The position numbers and the translations under genes were made by a program. The notes below the pieces were generated by a model that ran no database searches, was not told the DNA's origin, and worked only from the letters and a program-made list of their open reading frames with translations. Of a stretch of DNA of 64,000 nt, positions 26,898 to 36,682 are shown in pieces. Source of the DNA: Prado023 sp963736425 (GTDB lineage: Bacteria > Actinomycetota > Actinomycetes > S36-B12 > CAIYMF01); the NCBI GenBank assembly GCA_963736425.1, contig CAVTOX010000009.1, positions 62,001 to 126,000 on the forward strand, in the 5' to 3' direction. Within the stretch, counting starts at the first letter, position 1, and every line of letters starts with the position of its first letter.

Positions 26898-27588
26898 GGT
26901 CCAGGATCTCGCGGTGTCCTACGGCAAGATTGAAGCGCTGCATGGCGTGACGCTCAACGTGGACGAGGGTGAGGTCGTCACTCTGGTCGGTGCCAATGGT
27001 GCCGGGAAGACCACCTTGCTCAAGACGCTGTCGGGGCTGCGCCGGGTCAGCGCCGGATCGGTCACCTTCGACGGTACGAAGATCGAGGACATGGCCGGCC
27101 ACAAGCGGGTCCGCCTCGGGATCTCGCAGGCCCCCGAGGGCCGGGGGATCTTCCCCGGGATGACGGTCGGGGAGAACCTCGCGATGGGCGCCTATTCGCG
27201 GGGCAAGCCGGATCCCGACGACCTCGAGCGGGTGTTCACCCTGTTCCCGCGTCTGGCCGAGCGGCGCAACCAGGCCGGGGGAACCCTCTCCGGGGGCGAG
27301 CAGCAGATGTTGGCGATCGGCCGGGCCCTGATGGCGCGTCCCCGCCTGCTCCTGCTGGACGAGCCCTCCATGGGACTGGCCCCGCAGATCATCCAGCTGA
27401 TCTTCCGCATCATCAAGGAGATCAACGAGCAGGGCACCACCATCCTTCTCGTGGAGCAGAACGCCGTGCAGGCGCTCACCGTCGCGCATCGGGCCTACGT
27501 GATGGAGACCGGGAATATCGTCAAGACCGGGACGGGTAAGGACCTGCTCGGTGATGCGTCGATCATTGAGGCCTACCTCGGCGGCTGA
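26887..27588 (+). CDS. livF: Branched-chain amino-acid ABC transporter ATPase LivF
   Basis: 233 residues. Second nucleotide-binding subunit: Walker A GANGAGKTT, APEGRGIFPGMTVGENL, signature LSGGEQQMLAIGRAL, Walker B LLLLDEPSMGLAP and the H-loop position VEQNA (Gln/Asn in place of His, usual for LivF). ATG 26887 lies within the end of livG. A hairpin closes the operon. Confidence 0.95.
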   Translation: MLLEVQDLAVSYGKIEALHGVTLNVDEGEVVTLVGANGAGKTTLLKTLSGLRRVSAGSVTFDGTKIEDMAGHKRVRLGISQAPEGRGIFPGMTVGENLAMGAYSRGKPDPDDLERVFTLFPRLAERRNQAGGTLSGGEQQMLAIGRALMARPRLLLLDEPSMGLAPQIIQLIFRIIKEINEQGTTILLVEQNAVQALTVAHRAYVMETGNIVKTGTGKDLLGDASIIEAYLGG

Positions 27589-27619
27589 CACCTCCAAAGG
27601 CTCGGAGGGTGGGTCAGCC
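27583..27619 (+). terminator. Terminator of the liv operon
   Basis: A stem GGCTGAC/GTCAGCC (27583-27589 with 27613-27619) continued inward by CCTCC/GGAGG. It starts within the livF stop codon and lies between the convergent livF and DUF554 genes, so it may serve both. Confidence 0.7.
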
Positions 27620-27661
27620 TGCCGTAATGGTTGTTGTCGTGCCTGAGATCTCGTCCGCGGA

Positions 27662-28474
27662 TCAGCGCAGCGCTGCGACGACGGCCGTCAGGATCGGGGC
27701 GACGAGAAGTGCCGGGAGCAGGTCCCCGACGGGGATGTGCCGGATCCGCAGCAGCCTCAGGGCGATCCCGACCAGCAGCAGTCCCCCGGTGGCGGTGAGC
27801 AGGGCGATCTGGGCGGCGTCCAGCACGGAGCCCAGGGCCCAGCCCAGCAGCGTCAGGGTCCCCTGGTAGACCCCCACGACCAGCGCACTCGCGGCCACGC
27901 CCCATCCGAGGCTGGCGGCGAACGCGATCGAGGCGAACCCGTCCATGATCGACTTGAGCGCCAGTTGGTTGATCCCCAGGCCCAGCCCGTCGGACAGCGA
28001 GCCGAGGATGGCCAGCGGTCCGACGCAGAACACCAGCGACGCGGTGACGAATCCCTCGATGAAGGTGGTGGGCGTGGCGTCCACGTCCTGGGGCTCCGGG
28101 TCGGCCAGCGCCCCGTCGACCTCGACGTCGACCCCGCCCACGGGGGCCTCGACGCGCGCGTGCCGGGACAGCCGGTTGCGGATCGCCTCGCCCAGGCCCT
28201 CCAGGCGGTCCTCGATCCGCGCCAGGGAGCCCAGGATCCCGCCGATCAGCACCGAACCGAGGACGATCAGGACACCAGCGGCGCCCACGGCCTCCGAGAC
28301 CGCGGGGTCCAGGACGGCGGCGGCTGAGAGTGCGGCGACCATGAGCGTGATGAGGCCCAGCCCGTCGGTGACCACGTCGCGCGTGCGCTGGGGCAGGCGG
28401 TGCCCGAGGGCGACGCCGATCGCGGAGCCGACCAGGATCGCGATGACGTTGATGAGTGTGCCGAGCCCGATCAT
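27662..28474 (-). CDS. DUF554 family membrane protein
   Basis: 270 residues on the minus strand. It begins MIGLGTLINVIAILVGSAIGVALG, the DUF554 opening, and continues with a membrane pattern including LGLITLMVAALSAA, VLIVLGSVLIGGILGSL, VTASLVFCVGPLAILGSL and ALKSIMDGFASIAFAASLGWGV. About seven membrane segments are seen; the loop between the third and fourth is long and acidic. Members are of unknown function, sometimes called putative transporters. No frameshift. Confidence 0.85.
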   Translation of the reverse strand: MIGLGTLINVIAILVGSAIGVALGHRLPQRTRDVVTDGLGLITLMVAALSAAAVLDPAVSEAVGAAGVLIVLGSVLIGGILGSLARIEDRLEGLGEAIRNRLSRHARVEAPVGGVDVEVDGALADPEPQDVDATPTTFIEGFVTASLVFCVGPLAILGSLSDGLGLGINQLALKSIMDGFASIAFAASLGWGVAASALVVGVYQGTLTLLGWALGSVLDAAQIALLTATGGLLLVGIALRLLRIRHIPVGDLLPALLVAPILTAVVAALR

Positions 28475-28502
28475 GGGCGGACCCGGCGATCGAGGCGGGC
28501 TC

Positions 28503-29009
28503 TCACCGGTCGCGAAGAATGCAGGTCAATCGGGCCGTGCAGACCGCCGCCCCAGCCTCGTCGGTGATCGCGATGGCGTAGGACGCGACTGTGCGCCCGC
28601 GCACCAGCGGTGTCGCGGTGGCGATCACGTAGCCCTCGCGCATCGCCTTGTGGTGGGTGCAGTTGAGCTCGAGGCCCAGGGCGATCCGGCTGGGGCCCGC
28701 GTGCAGCGCGGAGGCGATCGATCCGACCGACTCGGCCAGCACGGCCGATGCGCCGCCGTGCAGGAGCCCGTACGGCTGGGTGTTGCCCGCCACCGGCATG
28801 CGCGCGACCGTGCGGTCGGCACCGACCTCCAGCAGCTCGATCCCCATGTGGTCCGGGAGGGCGCCCAGCCCGAGGTGGCGCAGTGCCTCGACGACTGCCA
28901 GCTCCGACTCGCTGGTCGGCATGATCGGGGCCATGTAGGCCGCCGTCGCGGGGGAGGCGGCAGCCGAGGGGGGTGCGCTGGTCGGAGAATCGGGTGCGTC
29001 GCTGGACAT
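28503..29009 (-). CDS. PaaI-type hotdog thioesterase
   Basis: 168 residues. A ~35-residue Ala/Ser/Pro-rich N-terminus precedes a hotdog fold: MGIELLEVGADRTVARMPVAGNTQPYGLLHGGASAVLAESVGSIAS, with the HGG(A) motif and the acidic residue in AES typical of PaaI/YbgC-like acyl-CoA thioesterases, then CTHHKAMREGYVIATATPLVRG. Close relatives hydrolyse DHNA-CoA or phenylacetyl-CoA type substrates; the substrate here is not determined. It is divergent from polA with 50 bases between them. Confidence 0.85.
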   Translation of the reverse strand: MSSDAPDSPTSAPPSAAASPATAAYMAPIMPTSESELAVVEALRHLGLGALPDHMGIELLEVGADRTVARMPVAGNTQPYGLLHGGASAVLAESVGSIASALHAGPSRIALGLELNCTHHKAMREGYVIATATPLVRGRTVASYAIAITDEAGAAVCTARLTCILRDR

Positions 29010-29059
29010 GCCCCGAAGCCTAGCCCCGGGCTGTCAGCGGGCGACCGTAGGATCAGCCG

Positions 29060-31763
29060 GTGACCACGCCGAAGCCCTCCCGCCCACGCCTGATGCTGCT
29101 CGATGGGCACTCGCTGGCCTACCGGGCGTTCTACGCCCTGCCCGTGGAGAACTTCTCGACCACCACCGGCCAGCCCACGAACGCCGTGTACGGCTTCACC
29201 TCGATGCTGATCAACACACTGCGCGACGAGGCGCCGACGCACATCGCGGTGGCCTTCGACGTCTCGCGCCACACCTTCCGCACCGACCGATTCCCGGAGT
29301 ACAAGGCCAACCGGGCCAGCTCGCCCGAGCCGTTCCGCGGTCAGGTCGAGCTGATCCAGGAGGTCCTGGGGGCGCTGCGGATCCCGGCGATCCAGGTGGA
29401 CGGCTACGAGGCCGACGACATCATCGCGACCCTGGCCAAGCAGGCCGGTGCGCAGGGGTTCGAGACCCTGATCATCAGCGGCGACCGCGACACCTTCCAG
29501 CTCGTCGACGACGACACGACGGTGCTGTACCCGCGCAAGGGGGTCTCCGACCTGGCGCGGATGACCCCGGCTGCTGTCATGGAGAAGTACGGCCTCACCC
29601 CTGCCCAGTACGCGGACTTCGCAGCCCTGCGGGGCGACCCGAGCGACAACCTGCCCTCGGTGCCGAGCGTGGGGGAGAAGACGGCCACCAAGTGGATCAG
29701 CCAGTACGGCAACCTCGGTGAGCTGATCCGCAACGCCGACCAGGTCCCCGGCAAGGTGGGGGAGGCGCTGCGCGCGCACATCGGCCAGATCGAGACCAAT
29801 CGTGAGCTGACCGCAGCTGGTCAGCGAGGTTCCCCTGCCGGTGGGGCTCGCGGACACCGAGCGCCAGCAGTTCGACCGCGCTGAGGTGCACGAGGTCTTC
29901 GACGCCCTGCAGTTCCGGGTCCTGCGCGAGCGGTTGTTCGAGACGTTCCCGGGGGATGCGGATGCGGCCAGTGGTCCGCAGTCCGTCGGCGCGGGTGCCA
30001 CCGCCCAGCCGACCGTGCGGATCGCAGCCGCGGGAGCGGTCGCCGAGTGGCTGGCTGCAGCCGGCTCGCCTGTCGCTGTGTCGGTGCGGGGCACGTGGGG
30101 GGCGGGCACCGGCACGCTGTCCGCAGTCGGGCTCGCCGCCGACCAGGGCGACACGCTCGTGGTCGACGTGGACGGCCTGGCGGCCGCGGACGCCGTCGCC
30201 CTGGCAACGTGGTTCGCCGACGAGTCGGTCGGCAAGGTCCTGCACGACGCGAACGGCCCGATGCTGGCACTCGGCGCTCACGGCTGGCCGTTGAGCGGGC
30301 TTGCCGGCGACACCGCCCTGGCCGCCTACGTGGTGCTCCCCGGGCAGCGCAGCTTCGACCTCGCCGACCTCGTCCCGCGGTTCCTGCACCGTGACCTTCC
30401 GTCGCCGAGCGCCCAGCAGGACCAGCTCAGCCTGGATGGCATCGTCGAGACCGAGGCCCTCGAGGAGGTCGGCATCTTCGCCCGTGCCACCTTCGACCTC
30501 CATGAGGTCCTGCTCAGCGAGGTGGCCCTGCGTGGGGGAGCGGCCCTGCTGGCCGAGGTGGAGCTCCCGTTGGTGAGCCTCCTGGTCGACCTCGAGCGCA
30601 CCGGGATCGCCGTCGACCTCGACCTGCTCACCGAGTTGGAGGCGCAGTTCGCCGGGGAGGTTGCTGCCGCCCAGGACGACGCGCACGACATCGTCGGGCG
30701 CGAGTTCAACCTCGGCTCGCCCAAGCAGCTGCAGGAGGTCCTGTTCGACGAGCTGGGCCTGCCAAAGACCAAGCGGATCAAGACCGGCTACACCACCGAC
30801 GCCGATGCCCTCAACGGTCTCTACGCGACCACCGCGCATCCGGTTCTCGAGGCGCTGCTGCGGTTCCGGGACGCCTCCCGGCTGCGCCAGACCGTCGCCG
30901 GGCTGATCCCGCTGGCCGATGCCGAGAGCCGCGTCCACACGACGTTCAACCAGATCGTCGCGGCCACCGGCAGGCTGTCGAGCACGGAGCCCAACCTGCA
31001 GAACATCCCCGTGCGCACGCCGGCGGGACGCCGGATCCGCGAGGCGTTCGTCGTCGGAGCCGGGTACGAGGCCCTGATGACTGCGGACTACTCGCAGATC
31101 GAGATGCGGATCATGGCCCACCTGTGCGGCGACGAGGGGCTGATCGAAGCCTTTGCCACGGGGGAGGACCTGCACACGACCGTTGCCGCGCGCGTGTTCG
31201 GCGTGGCCCCGCAGGATGTCGACGCCGAGATGCGCCGCAAGATCAAGGCCATGTCCTACGGCCTGGCCTACGGGCTCTCCGCGTTCGGGCTGTCCCAGCA
31301 GCTCGGCATCGACCCGGGTGAGGCTCGGCGGCTCATGGACGAGTACTTCGAGCGTTTCGGCGGCGTGCGTGACTACCTGGCCAGCGTGGTCGAGCAGGCC
31401 CGCCTGACCGGATACACCGAGACGCTCATGGGTCGCCGGCGCTACCTGCCCGACCTCACCAGCGACAACCGCCAGCGCCGCGAGATGGCCGAGCGGATGG
31501 CGCTGAACGCCCCGATCCAGGGGTCGGCGGCCGACATCATCAAGGTCGCCATGTTGCGCGCCGACGATGCACTCAGGGCGGCTGGGCTGCGATCGCGGCT
31601 GCTCCTGCAGGTGCACGACGAACTGGTGCTCGAGATCGCGCCCGGGGAGGCCGAGCAGGTCACGGAGCTGGTCCGGGTCGCGATGTCCGGGGCGGTGGAG
31701 CTCGCGGTGCCGCTCGACGTCTCCATCGGCATCGGGTCGTCCTGGCAGGCCGCGGCGCATTAG
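29060..31763 (+). CDS. polA: DNA polymerase I (one frameshift)
   Basis: About 900 residues after repair. The N-terminal 5'-nuclease domain has DGHSLAYRAFYALP, RFPEYKANR, YEADDIIATLA, SGDRDTFQLV and GDPSDNLPSVPSVGEKTA. The middle 3'-5' exonuclease-like domain lacks the usual DEDD metal ligands, as is normal in actinobacterial Pol I, so no proofreading is expected. The polymerase domain has motif A TADYSQIEMRIMAH, motif B KIKAMSYGLAYG and motif C LLQVHDELVLE. The frame shifts once near 29815 (ACCGCAG, probably one extra base before the QLVSEVPLPV segment). Start is GTG 29060. Roles are Okazaki-fragment maturation and repair gap filling, the latter downstream of the Uvr proteins of this window. 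Confidence 0.96.
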
Positions 31764-31825
31764 TCGGTTACTGTCGTTCGGAGGCGGTGTTCGCCGGGCT
31801 GGGTGCGTGAGGAGGTGACTGGCGC

Positions 31826-32866
31826 GTGGCGTTGTCCCTGACCGGGGCGTGGGGCCGCCGATTCACCCGGCTGGCCCTCGCGGTCGGGCTGCTCCTGCTG
31901 GTGGCCGCGCCGGTCATGCGGTTCTGGGTCACTCCCGTCCTGGCCCAGTCGCCGGAGGTACCCGGCGGCGACGGATTCCTCACCCACGTCAGCACCGGCA
32001 CCATCACGACCCTGTTCGACCTCGAGACCGCGGAGAGCACGGCCATCGAGCCGATCCCGGTGAGCCGCACCGAGTCGACCCGCGGCGATGCAGTCGCGAC
32101 CGAGCAGGCGGCATCAGCGGGAGCGAACGCCGCCGTCACCAACACGACGGATCGCACCGTGACCGACGACGGTCGCCTGATCGCCGAGTCCGAGTACCGG
32201 CTCGCGGCGGATCGGCACACCCAGGCGCTCATCGACTGCTGCGGGGTCCAGGTCGGTGGCGTGACGGTCCCGATGGCCGGATCCGGGAGCCCGCTGCGTC
32301 TGCCGTGGTTCACCCCGGAGCAGTCCTACCCCTACTTCGACCTCACGCTGCTGGCTCCGGCGGACATGTCCTTCATCGGGCCGGAGGAGGTGGGCGGCAT
32401 GACAGCCCTGAAGTTCCAGCAGGCGGCCTCGCCCACGCCGATCGGGACGGTGCAGGCCCCGGGCCGGCTGGTCGGATCGCCGCTGCCCACCGTCCCGCTG
32501 ATCCGCACGCACGTGGTGAACCGCACCATCTGGGTCGACCCGACCACGGGGATCATCGTGCGCAAGGTCGAGCGGATCCGCGAGGCGCTGCGAGACAGCA
32601 CCGGCAAGGACGTCGTCACCCTCTTGGCCATGACGACCTCCAGCACCCCCGAGCAGGTCGACGCCCAGGTTGCCCTGGCGCGCGACGAGGGGCGTCCGGT
32701 GCTGTGGGCCTACTCGTACGGGCCGATGCTGGCCCTCGCGCTGGGGCTGCTGCTGCTCGCAGTCGGGCTCACCGGCGTGATCGTGCGGACCCGGGCCTCC
32801 CGGGTCGAGGAGGACTTCCCCGACGAGCTGGCGTCCTTCGACGACCTGCGCGAGGCTTTCGACTGA
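31826..32866 (+). CDS. DUF3068 (PorA-like) membrane-anchored protein
   Basis: 346 residues, GTG start. N-terminal membrane segment (LALAVGLLLLVAAPVMRFWV), a large extracytoplasmic domain with GDAVATEQAA, then NRTIWVDPTTGIIVRKVERIREAL, and a C-terminal membrane segment (YGPMLALALGLLLLAVGLTGVIV) followed by a short acidic tail. This two-segment layout and length match the actinobacterial DUF3068 family. Function is not known. It lies 62 bases after polA. Confidence 0.8.
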   Translation: MALSLTGAWGRRFTRLALAVGLLLLVAAPVMRFWVTPVLAQSPEVPGGDGFLTHVSTGTITTLFDLETAESTAIEPIPVSRTESTRGDAVATEQAASAGANAAVTNTTDRTVTDDGRLIAESEYRLAADRHTQALIDCCGVQVGGVTVPMAGSGSPLRLPWFTPEQSYPYFDLTLLAPADMSFIGPEEVGGMTALKFQQAASPTPIGTVQAPGRLVGSPLPTVPLIRTHVVNRTIWVDPTTGIIVRKVERIREALRDSTGKDVVTLLAMTTSSTPEQVDAQVALARDEGRPVLWAYSYGPMLALALGLLLLAVGLTGVIVRTRASRVEEDFPDELASFDDLREAFD

Positions 32867-32921
32867 ACCGAACCTTGGGTGCGGTTGTGCGCGTGGCCAG
32901 GATCGCTGGGACAATCGGCGA

Positions 32922-34361
32922 GTGACTGGGGACTGGAAGCGGCTGACGGTGGTGGCGGCGGCATGTGCGCTGCTGGTGGGGTGCTCGGGGGATGCGGAGC
33001 CCACGCAGGCGCAGACGGGGTCGGCGTCGGGCTCGCAGACTCCCCTCGCAGAGCCCTCGGCGGTCGCGTTCACCGACTGCGCGGATGCCTGCGAGGGCGA
33101 GATCGACGGGGCCAAGTACAAGATCCTGCTCCCCAAGGAGTGGAACGGCACCCTGCTGCTCTACTCCCACGGGTACCGCAGCCCAGTCTCGGTGCCTCCG
33201 GACTACTCGCCCGTGACATCCAAGGCCGAGCCGTCACCCGGGTACAGCGACGGTGGCGTCCCGCTGGCCCGCAACCTGTTGAGCAAGGGCTATGCCCTGG
33301 CCGGGTCGGGCTGGGCCAGCAACGGCTGGGCGGTCTCGGACGGGGTGAAGGCCAACACCGACCTGTACGAGTTCTTCGCCGACAAGGTGGGCAAGCCCGA
33401 GCGTGTCTACGCGTGGGGCGACAGCCTCGGCGGGCTGGTCACGATGGAGACCGCGGAGAAGAACCCCGACTGGGTCAGCGGTGCGGCCCCACTGTGCGGA
33501 GTCGTCGGCGGGATTGTGCCGAACTTCGACCTCGCCATGGACGTGCAGTACGGGATCCGCGAGCTGATCGATCCGGACTTCCAGGTGACCGGCTACGAGT
33601 CGGCCGATGACGCGAGCCAGCAGTTCGTCTCCACTGCACGCAAGGTGCTGGACGCTGCCGCTTCGAAGAAGGAGCAGGCCGACATCCTCGCGCTGGCCCT
33701 CCTTGCGGACGCGAAGCTGCAGACCCAGTCCCAGGACGGCAGCACCCTCGACAGCCAGGTCCAGGCCGCAGCCGAGGCGGCTCTGATCGGGCTGCGCTTC
33801 GGGACGGTCGGGCGCTGGGACATCGAGAAGCGCTACGGCGGCAACATCTCCGACAACACCGACACCGACTACGCCGCCCGCTTCTCCGATGAGGACCGCG
33901 CAATGCTCGACGAGGTCGGGGGAGCGGGGACGGCGAAGCGGATCATCGCCACGCTCGAGAAGGGCCAGCGGGTGTCATCCGACAAGGCCGCGGTCAAGAA
34001 GGCGCGCAAGGACGGCGGGGAGCCGTCGGGCACCATCGAGATGCCGACCCTCACGCTGCACACGGCCGCCGATCCGCTGGTCGCGGCGCAGAACCAGAGC
34101 CTCCTACGCGAGGCGTCCGGCTCGACCGACGACCTCGTCCAGCTGTTCACCGTGGCGCCTGACACCTACCCGGCCAAGCCGGGGGCGCCCTACGGGGCAG
34201 GCCACTGCAACTTCACTCCCGATTCGAGGGTCGGGATGATCGACCTGCTCGACCAGTGGGTCCGCGGCGGGCAGGCGCCGACCGACGCATCGGTGTCGGC
34301 GACATTCGGCGCGGACTCCGGCTTCGACCCCACGTTCGAGCCCGGCCCCTGGCCGAGCTGA
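32922..34361 (+). CDS. Lipoprotein alpha/beta-hydrolase, paralogue 1
   Basis: 479 residues. The lipoprotein signal is RLTVVAAACALLVGCSG (lipidated Cys in LVGC). The mature protein has a hydrolase pattern: KEWNGTLLLYSHGYRSP (oxyanion region), nucleophile elbow WGDSLGGLV, an acid in HTAADPLVAAQNQ and a histidine in PYGAGHCNFTP. These give a plausible Ser-Asp-His triad. Cysteines DCADACEG near the start may form a disulphide. It is probably an exported esterase anchored to the membrane; the substrate is unknown. GTG 32922 is used as start. The next gene is a clear paralogue. Confidence 0.8.
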   Translation: MTGDWKRLTVVAAACALLVGCSGDAEPTQAQTGSASGSQTPLAEPSAVAFTDCADACEGEIDGAKYKILLPKEWNGTLLLYSHGYRSPVSVPPDYSPVTSKAEPSPGYSDGGVPLARNLLSKGYALAGSGWASNGWAVSDGVKANTDLYEFFADKVGKPERVYAWGDSLGGLVTMETAEKNPDWVSGAAPLCGVVGGIVPNFDLAMDVQYGIRELIDPDFQVTGYESADDASQQFVSTARKVLDAAASKKEQADILALALLADAKLQTQSQDGSTLDSQVQAAAEAALIGLRFGTVGRWDIEKRYGGNISDNTDTDYAARFSDEDRAMLDEVGGAGTAKRIIATLEKGQRVSSDKAAVKKARKDGGEPSGTIEMPTLTLHTAADPLVAAQNQSLLREASGSTDDLVQLFTVAPDTYPAKPGAPYGAGHCNFTPDSRVGMIDLLDQWVRGGQAPTDASVSATFGADSGFDPTFEPGPWPS

Positions 34362-34429
34362 CGGCCCGGACGGTCGGTCGGCCCGGACGGGCGGCCCCCG
34401 GACGCCGCTCGGGCGACCCCCAACTCTGT

Positions 34430-34479
34430 GATCCATTCAGGCTGGGGACCTTCTAGCGTCCACAACTCGCATGGATCAT
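34430..34479 (+). repeat. Dispersed 50-base repeat with inverted ends, copy B
   Basis: Same length and termini (GATCCAT and ATGGATC) as the element at 21831-21880, with 36 of 50 positions equal. It lies just before the second lipoprotein hydrolase gene. Confidence 0.7.
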
Positions 34480-34496
34480 CGGAGCGCTGTGCGAGG

Positions 34497-36005
34497 ATGC
34501 CGACCGTGCGCGCATTCCGGACTTTCCTCCCTCTCCTCGTGCTGGGCCTCGTACTGTCCGGATGCACCAGCTCCGACAACACCCCTGACACGGGGGCCTC
34601 GGCGTCGGGCTCGGGTTCGAGCCTCCCCATGGGCGATCCCAAGGATCAGTCGACCGACGTGGCCTTCACGGCGTGCGGGGCTGGGGCGTTCGCCTGCAGC
34701 GGTCAGATCGACGGCACCCCCTACGACATCCGGCTGCCGGAGAAGTGGAACGGCTCGCTGCTGATCTACAGCCACGGCCTGCGCACGATCGATCCCGTCG
34801 CAGCCGACGGGCCGGCGTTCGAACCGCTCGCCGAGGCGGCACCGGGCCTGGCGTCCGGCGTCGATGTGGTCGCAGAGGCTCTGCTTGAGGATGGGTACGC
34901 GCTGGCCGGGGCCGGCTCGCCGACCGGCGGGTGGGCGATAGACGACGCGATCGACTCCATCAGCACCGTCCGCGAAGCCTTCGTCACCAATGTCGGGGTG
35001 CCGAACCGGATCTACACCTGGGGCCAGTCGCTCGGTGGCCTGGCGGCTCTGCGCTCCGGTGCGGCCAACGACTGGGTCTCAGGTTCGGCCTCGATGTGCG
35101 GCCTGCTCGCCGGGCTGAACCCCAACATGGACCTGGCCCTGGACGCCGCCGTCGGGGTCAAGGCCCTGCTCGAGCCCGACATGAAGCTCACCGATTACAC
35201 GTCGGTGAAGCAGGCGCGCAAGGCCTACGACCGGGCCATGAAGGCGGTGACCGAGGCGGCCCTGGACCCGACCGGCGTGGGCCTGACGAAGCTCCAGGTG
35301 ATCGCCGCTGCTGCTGAGATTCCCACCCAGACCCGCACGGCTGAGGGGACGACCCTCGACCAGCAGCGCGTCGCGATCGTCGATAACCTCGGCAGGGCCT
35401 TGGCCCGCACCACCCTCGAGCGATTCCGGGTCGAGGAGCAGCTGGGCGGCAACCCGAGCACAAATGTCGGCGTGAACTACGGGGCTCGGGTCACGACCGA
35501 CGAGGCGGCGCTCATCGACGCGATGGCGGGGCAGGAGGGTGCCACGCTCGCGCTCCTGCAGCAGATGGCAGCCCTTCCCCCGGTTGTGGCTGATACGGCC
35601 GCGCGCACCGCAGCCGACGCCCAGTACCCGCCGCCCGCCAAGCTGACGAAGCCCAACGTCACCATGCACACGGCCGTCGACCCGGTGGCGATCCTCGCCA
35701 ACGAGACCCTGTTCGGGCAGGCGGCGGCGAAGGCCAGCGGCCCGGACGTCCGCTGGCTGAGCATCAACGTGTCGAACCCGCCCGCGCCCTACCCGGCCGA
35801 TGGAGTTGCCCCGTACGGCGCCGGGCACTGCAGCTTCACCGGCACGTCACTCGTGGGCGCCGTGAAGATCCTCGACGACTGGGTGCGCCTCGGCCGCTTC
35901 CCGACGTGGGCGGGCAACACCCTGGCCTTCGGGGTGCCGAGCGGCTTCGCGGGGCCCAACAATCTGCCCGAGTGGCCCCCGAGCCCGACCACAGAAACAA
36001 ACTGA
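34497..36005 (+). CDS. Lipoprotein alpha/beta-hydrolase, paralogue 2
   Basis: About 502 residues from ATG 34497 (GTG 34506 is possible). Signal peptide FLPLLVLGLVLSGCTS with lipobox LSGC. The same architecture as the preceding gene: ACGAGAFACSGQIDGTPYDI, EKWNGSLLIYSHGLRT, nucleophile elbow WGQSLGGLAAL, HTAVDPVAILANE and PYGAGHCSFTG. The two proteins are related along most of their length but not recent copies. Upstream extension of the frame to 34428 crosses the 50-base repeat and is unlikely to be translated. Confidence 0.8.
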   Translation: MPTVRAFRTFLPLLVLGLVLSGCTSSDNTPDTGASASGSGSSLPMGDPKDQSTDVAFTACGAGAFACSGQIDGTPYDIRLPEKWNGSLLIYSHGLRTIDPVAADGPAFEPLAEAAPGLASGVDVVAEALLEDGYALAGAGSPTGGWAIDDAIDSISTVREAFVTNVGVPNRIYTWGQSLGGLAALRSGAANDWVSGSASMCGLLAGLNPNMDLALDAAVGVKALLEPDMKLTDYTSVKQARKAYDRAMKAVTEAALDPTGVGLTKLQVIAAAAEIPTQTRTAEGTTLDQQRVAIVDNLGRALARTTLERFRVEEQLGGNPSTNVGVNYGARVTTDEAALIDAMAGQEGATLALLQQMAALPPVVADTAARTAADAQYPPPAKLTKPNVTMHTAVDPVAILANETLFGQAAAKASGPDVRWLSINVSNPPAPYPADGVAPYGAGHCSFTGTSLVGAVKILDDWVRLGRFPTWAGNTLAFGVPSGFAGPNNLPEWPPSPTTETN

Positions 36006-36136
36006 TCCAAATTCACCCGAACGAGACGATCCCCCGAGGGGCATCCCGTGTTTCGTTTTGGTTGACTCACCCTGTGTGACGTGGTTCACCCCCTCTTGGG
36101 TGATGGCACCCGGGGGCTACGTGTGATGGAGGATCG

Positions 36137-36682
36137 ATGAAGAGGACCGTGTTCGGCGGTTTGGCGCTGGCTCTCGTGGCCGGGCTCGCCGTGTACCTGG
36201 GCGATGCCCTGAACCTCGGGTTGCCCAACCCGCTACTGGGAGTCGCTGTCGGTGGGGTCCTCGCCCTCGCCCCAGGCGGGCACAAGTTGGGCCGCCTTGC
36301 CGGGTTCCTCGTCGGTGTTGTGCTGGCACTGGTGGGGTACGCCGTCAACGCCGGGTTCATGCCGTCGAACAGCACCGGGGTCGCGATCACCGCCGTGCTG
36401 ACCCTTGGCCTGGCGACTGCCGCTGCGGGATTGTCCTTCGGACGGATGCCGCTGTGGTCGGTCCTGCTGGGTGTGGCCGGCTTCGTCGGCGCGTACGACT
36501 ACATCTTCAACGAGGACGTGCCCGAGTTCCTGACCACGTCCGTGCAGACCCTGGGCCGGTTCCTGGTCGTCTTCGGCATCGGCTACCTGACCGCCGCCGT
36601 GATCGACCTGGTCTTCCCGGACGAGTCCGAGAAGGCTGAGCCGGCACCGCAGGAACTTGAGACCGTGGGGAGTGAGATCTGA
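36137..36682 (+). CDS. Small polytopic membrane protein, unknown
   Basis: 181 residues, ATG 36137 with a GGAGG box seven bases upstream. About five hydrophobic segments (GGLALALVAGLAVYLG, GVAVGGVLALAP, AGFLVGVVLALVGYAV, LLGVAVGFVGAYDY-like, FLVVFGIGYLTAAVI) and an acidic C-terminal tail. No family is recognised. The stop overlaps the next start (TGATG), so it is translationally coupled to the heptad-repeat surface protein and the two probably work together. The 130 bases before it contain no gene. Confidence 0.65.
   Translation: MKRTVFGGLALALVAGLAVYLGDALNLGLPNPLLGVAVGGVLALAPGGHKLGRLAGFLVGVVLALVGYAVNAGFMPSNSTGVAITAVLTLGLATAAAGLSFGRMPLWSVLLGVAGFVGAYDYIFNEDVPEFLTTSVQTLGRFLVVFGIGYLTAAVIDLVFPDESEKAEPAPQELETVGSEI

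Noticed and set aside
29841..31763. A separate shorter polymerase gene starting after the polA frame change
   Set aside because: The 5'-nuclease part upstream joins it perfectly after removing one base. Together they give a normal-length Pol I.
36060..36100. A TTGACT promoter -35 box before the small membrane protein
   Set aside because: No -10 hexamer at suitable spacing. The match alone is too weak.
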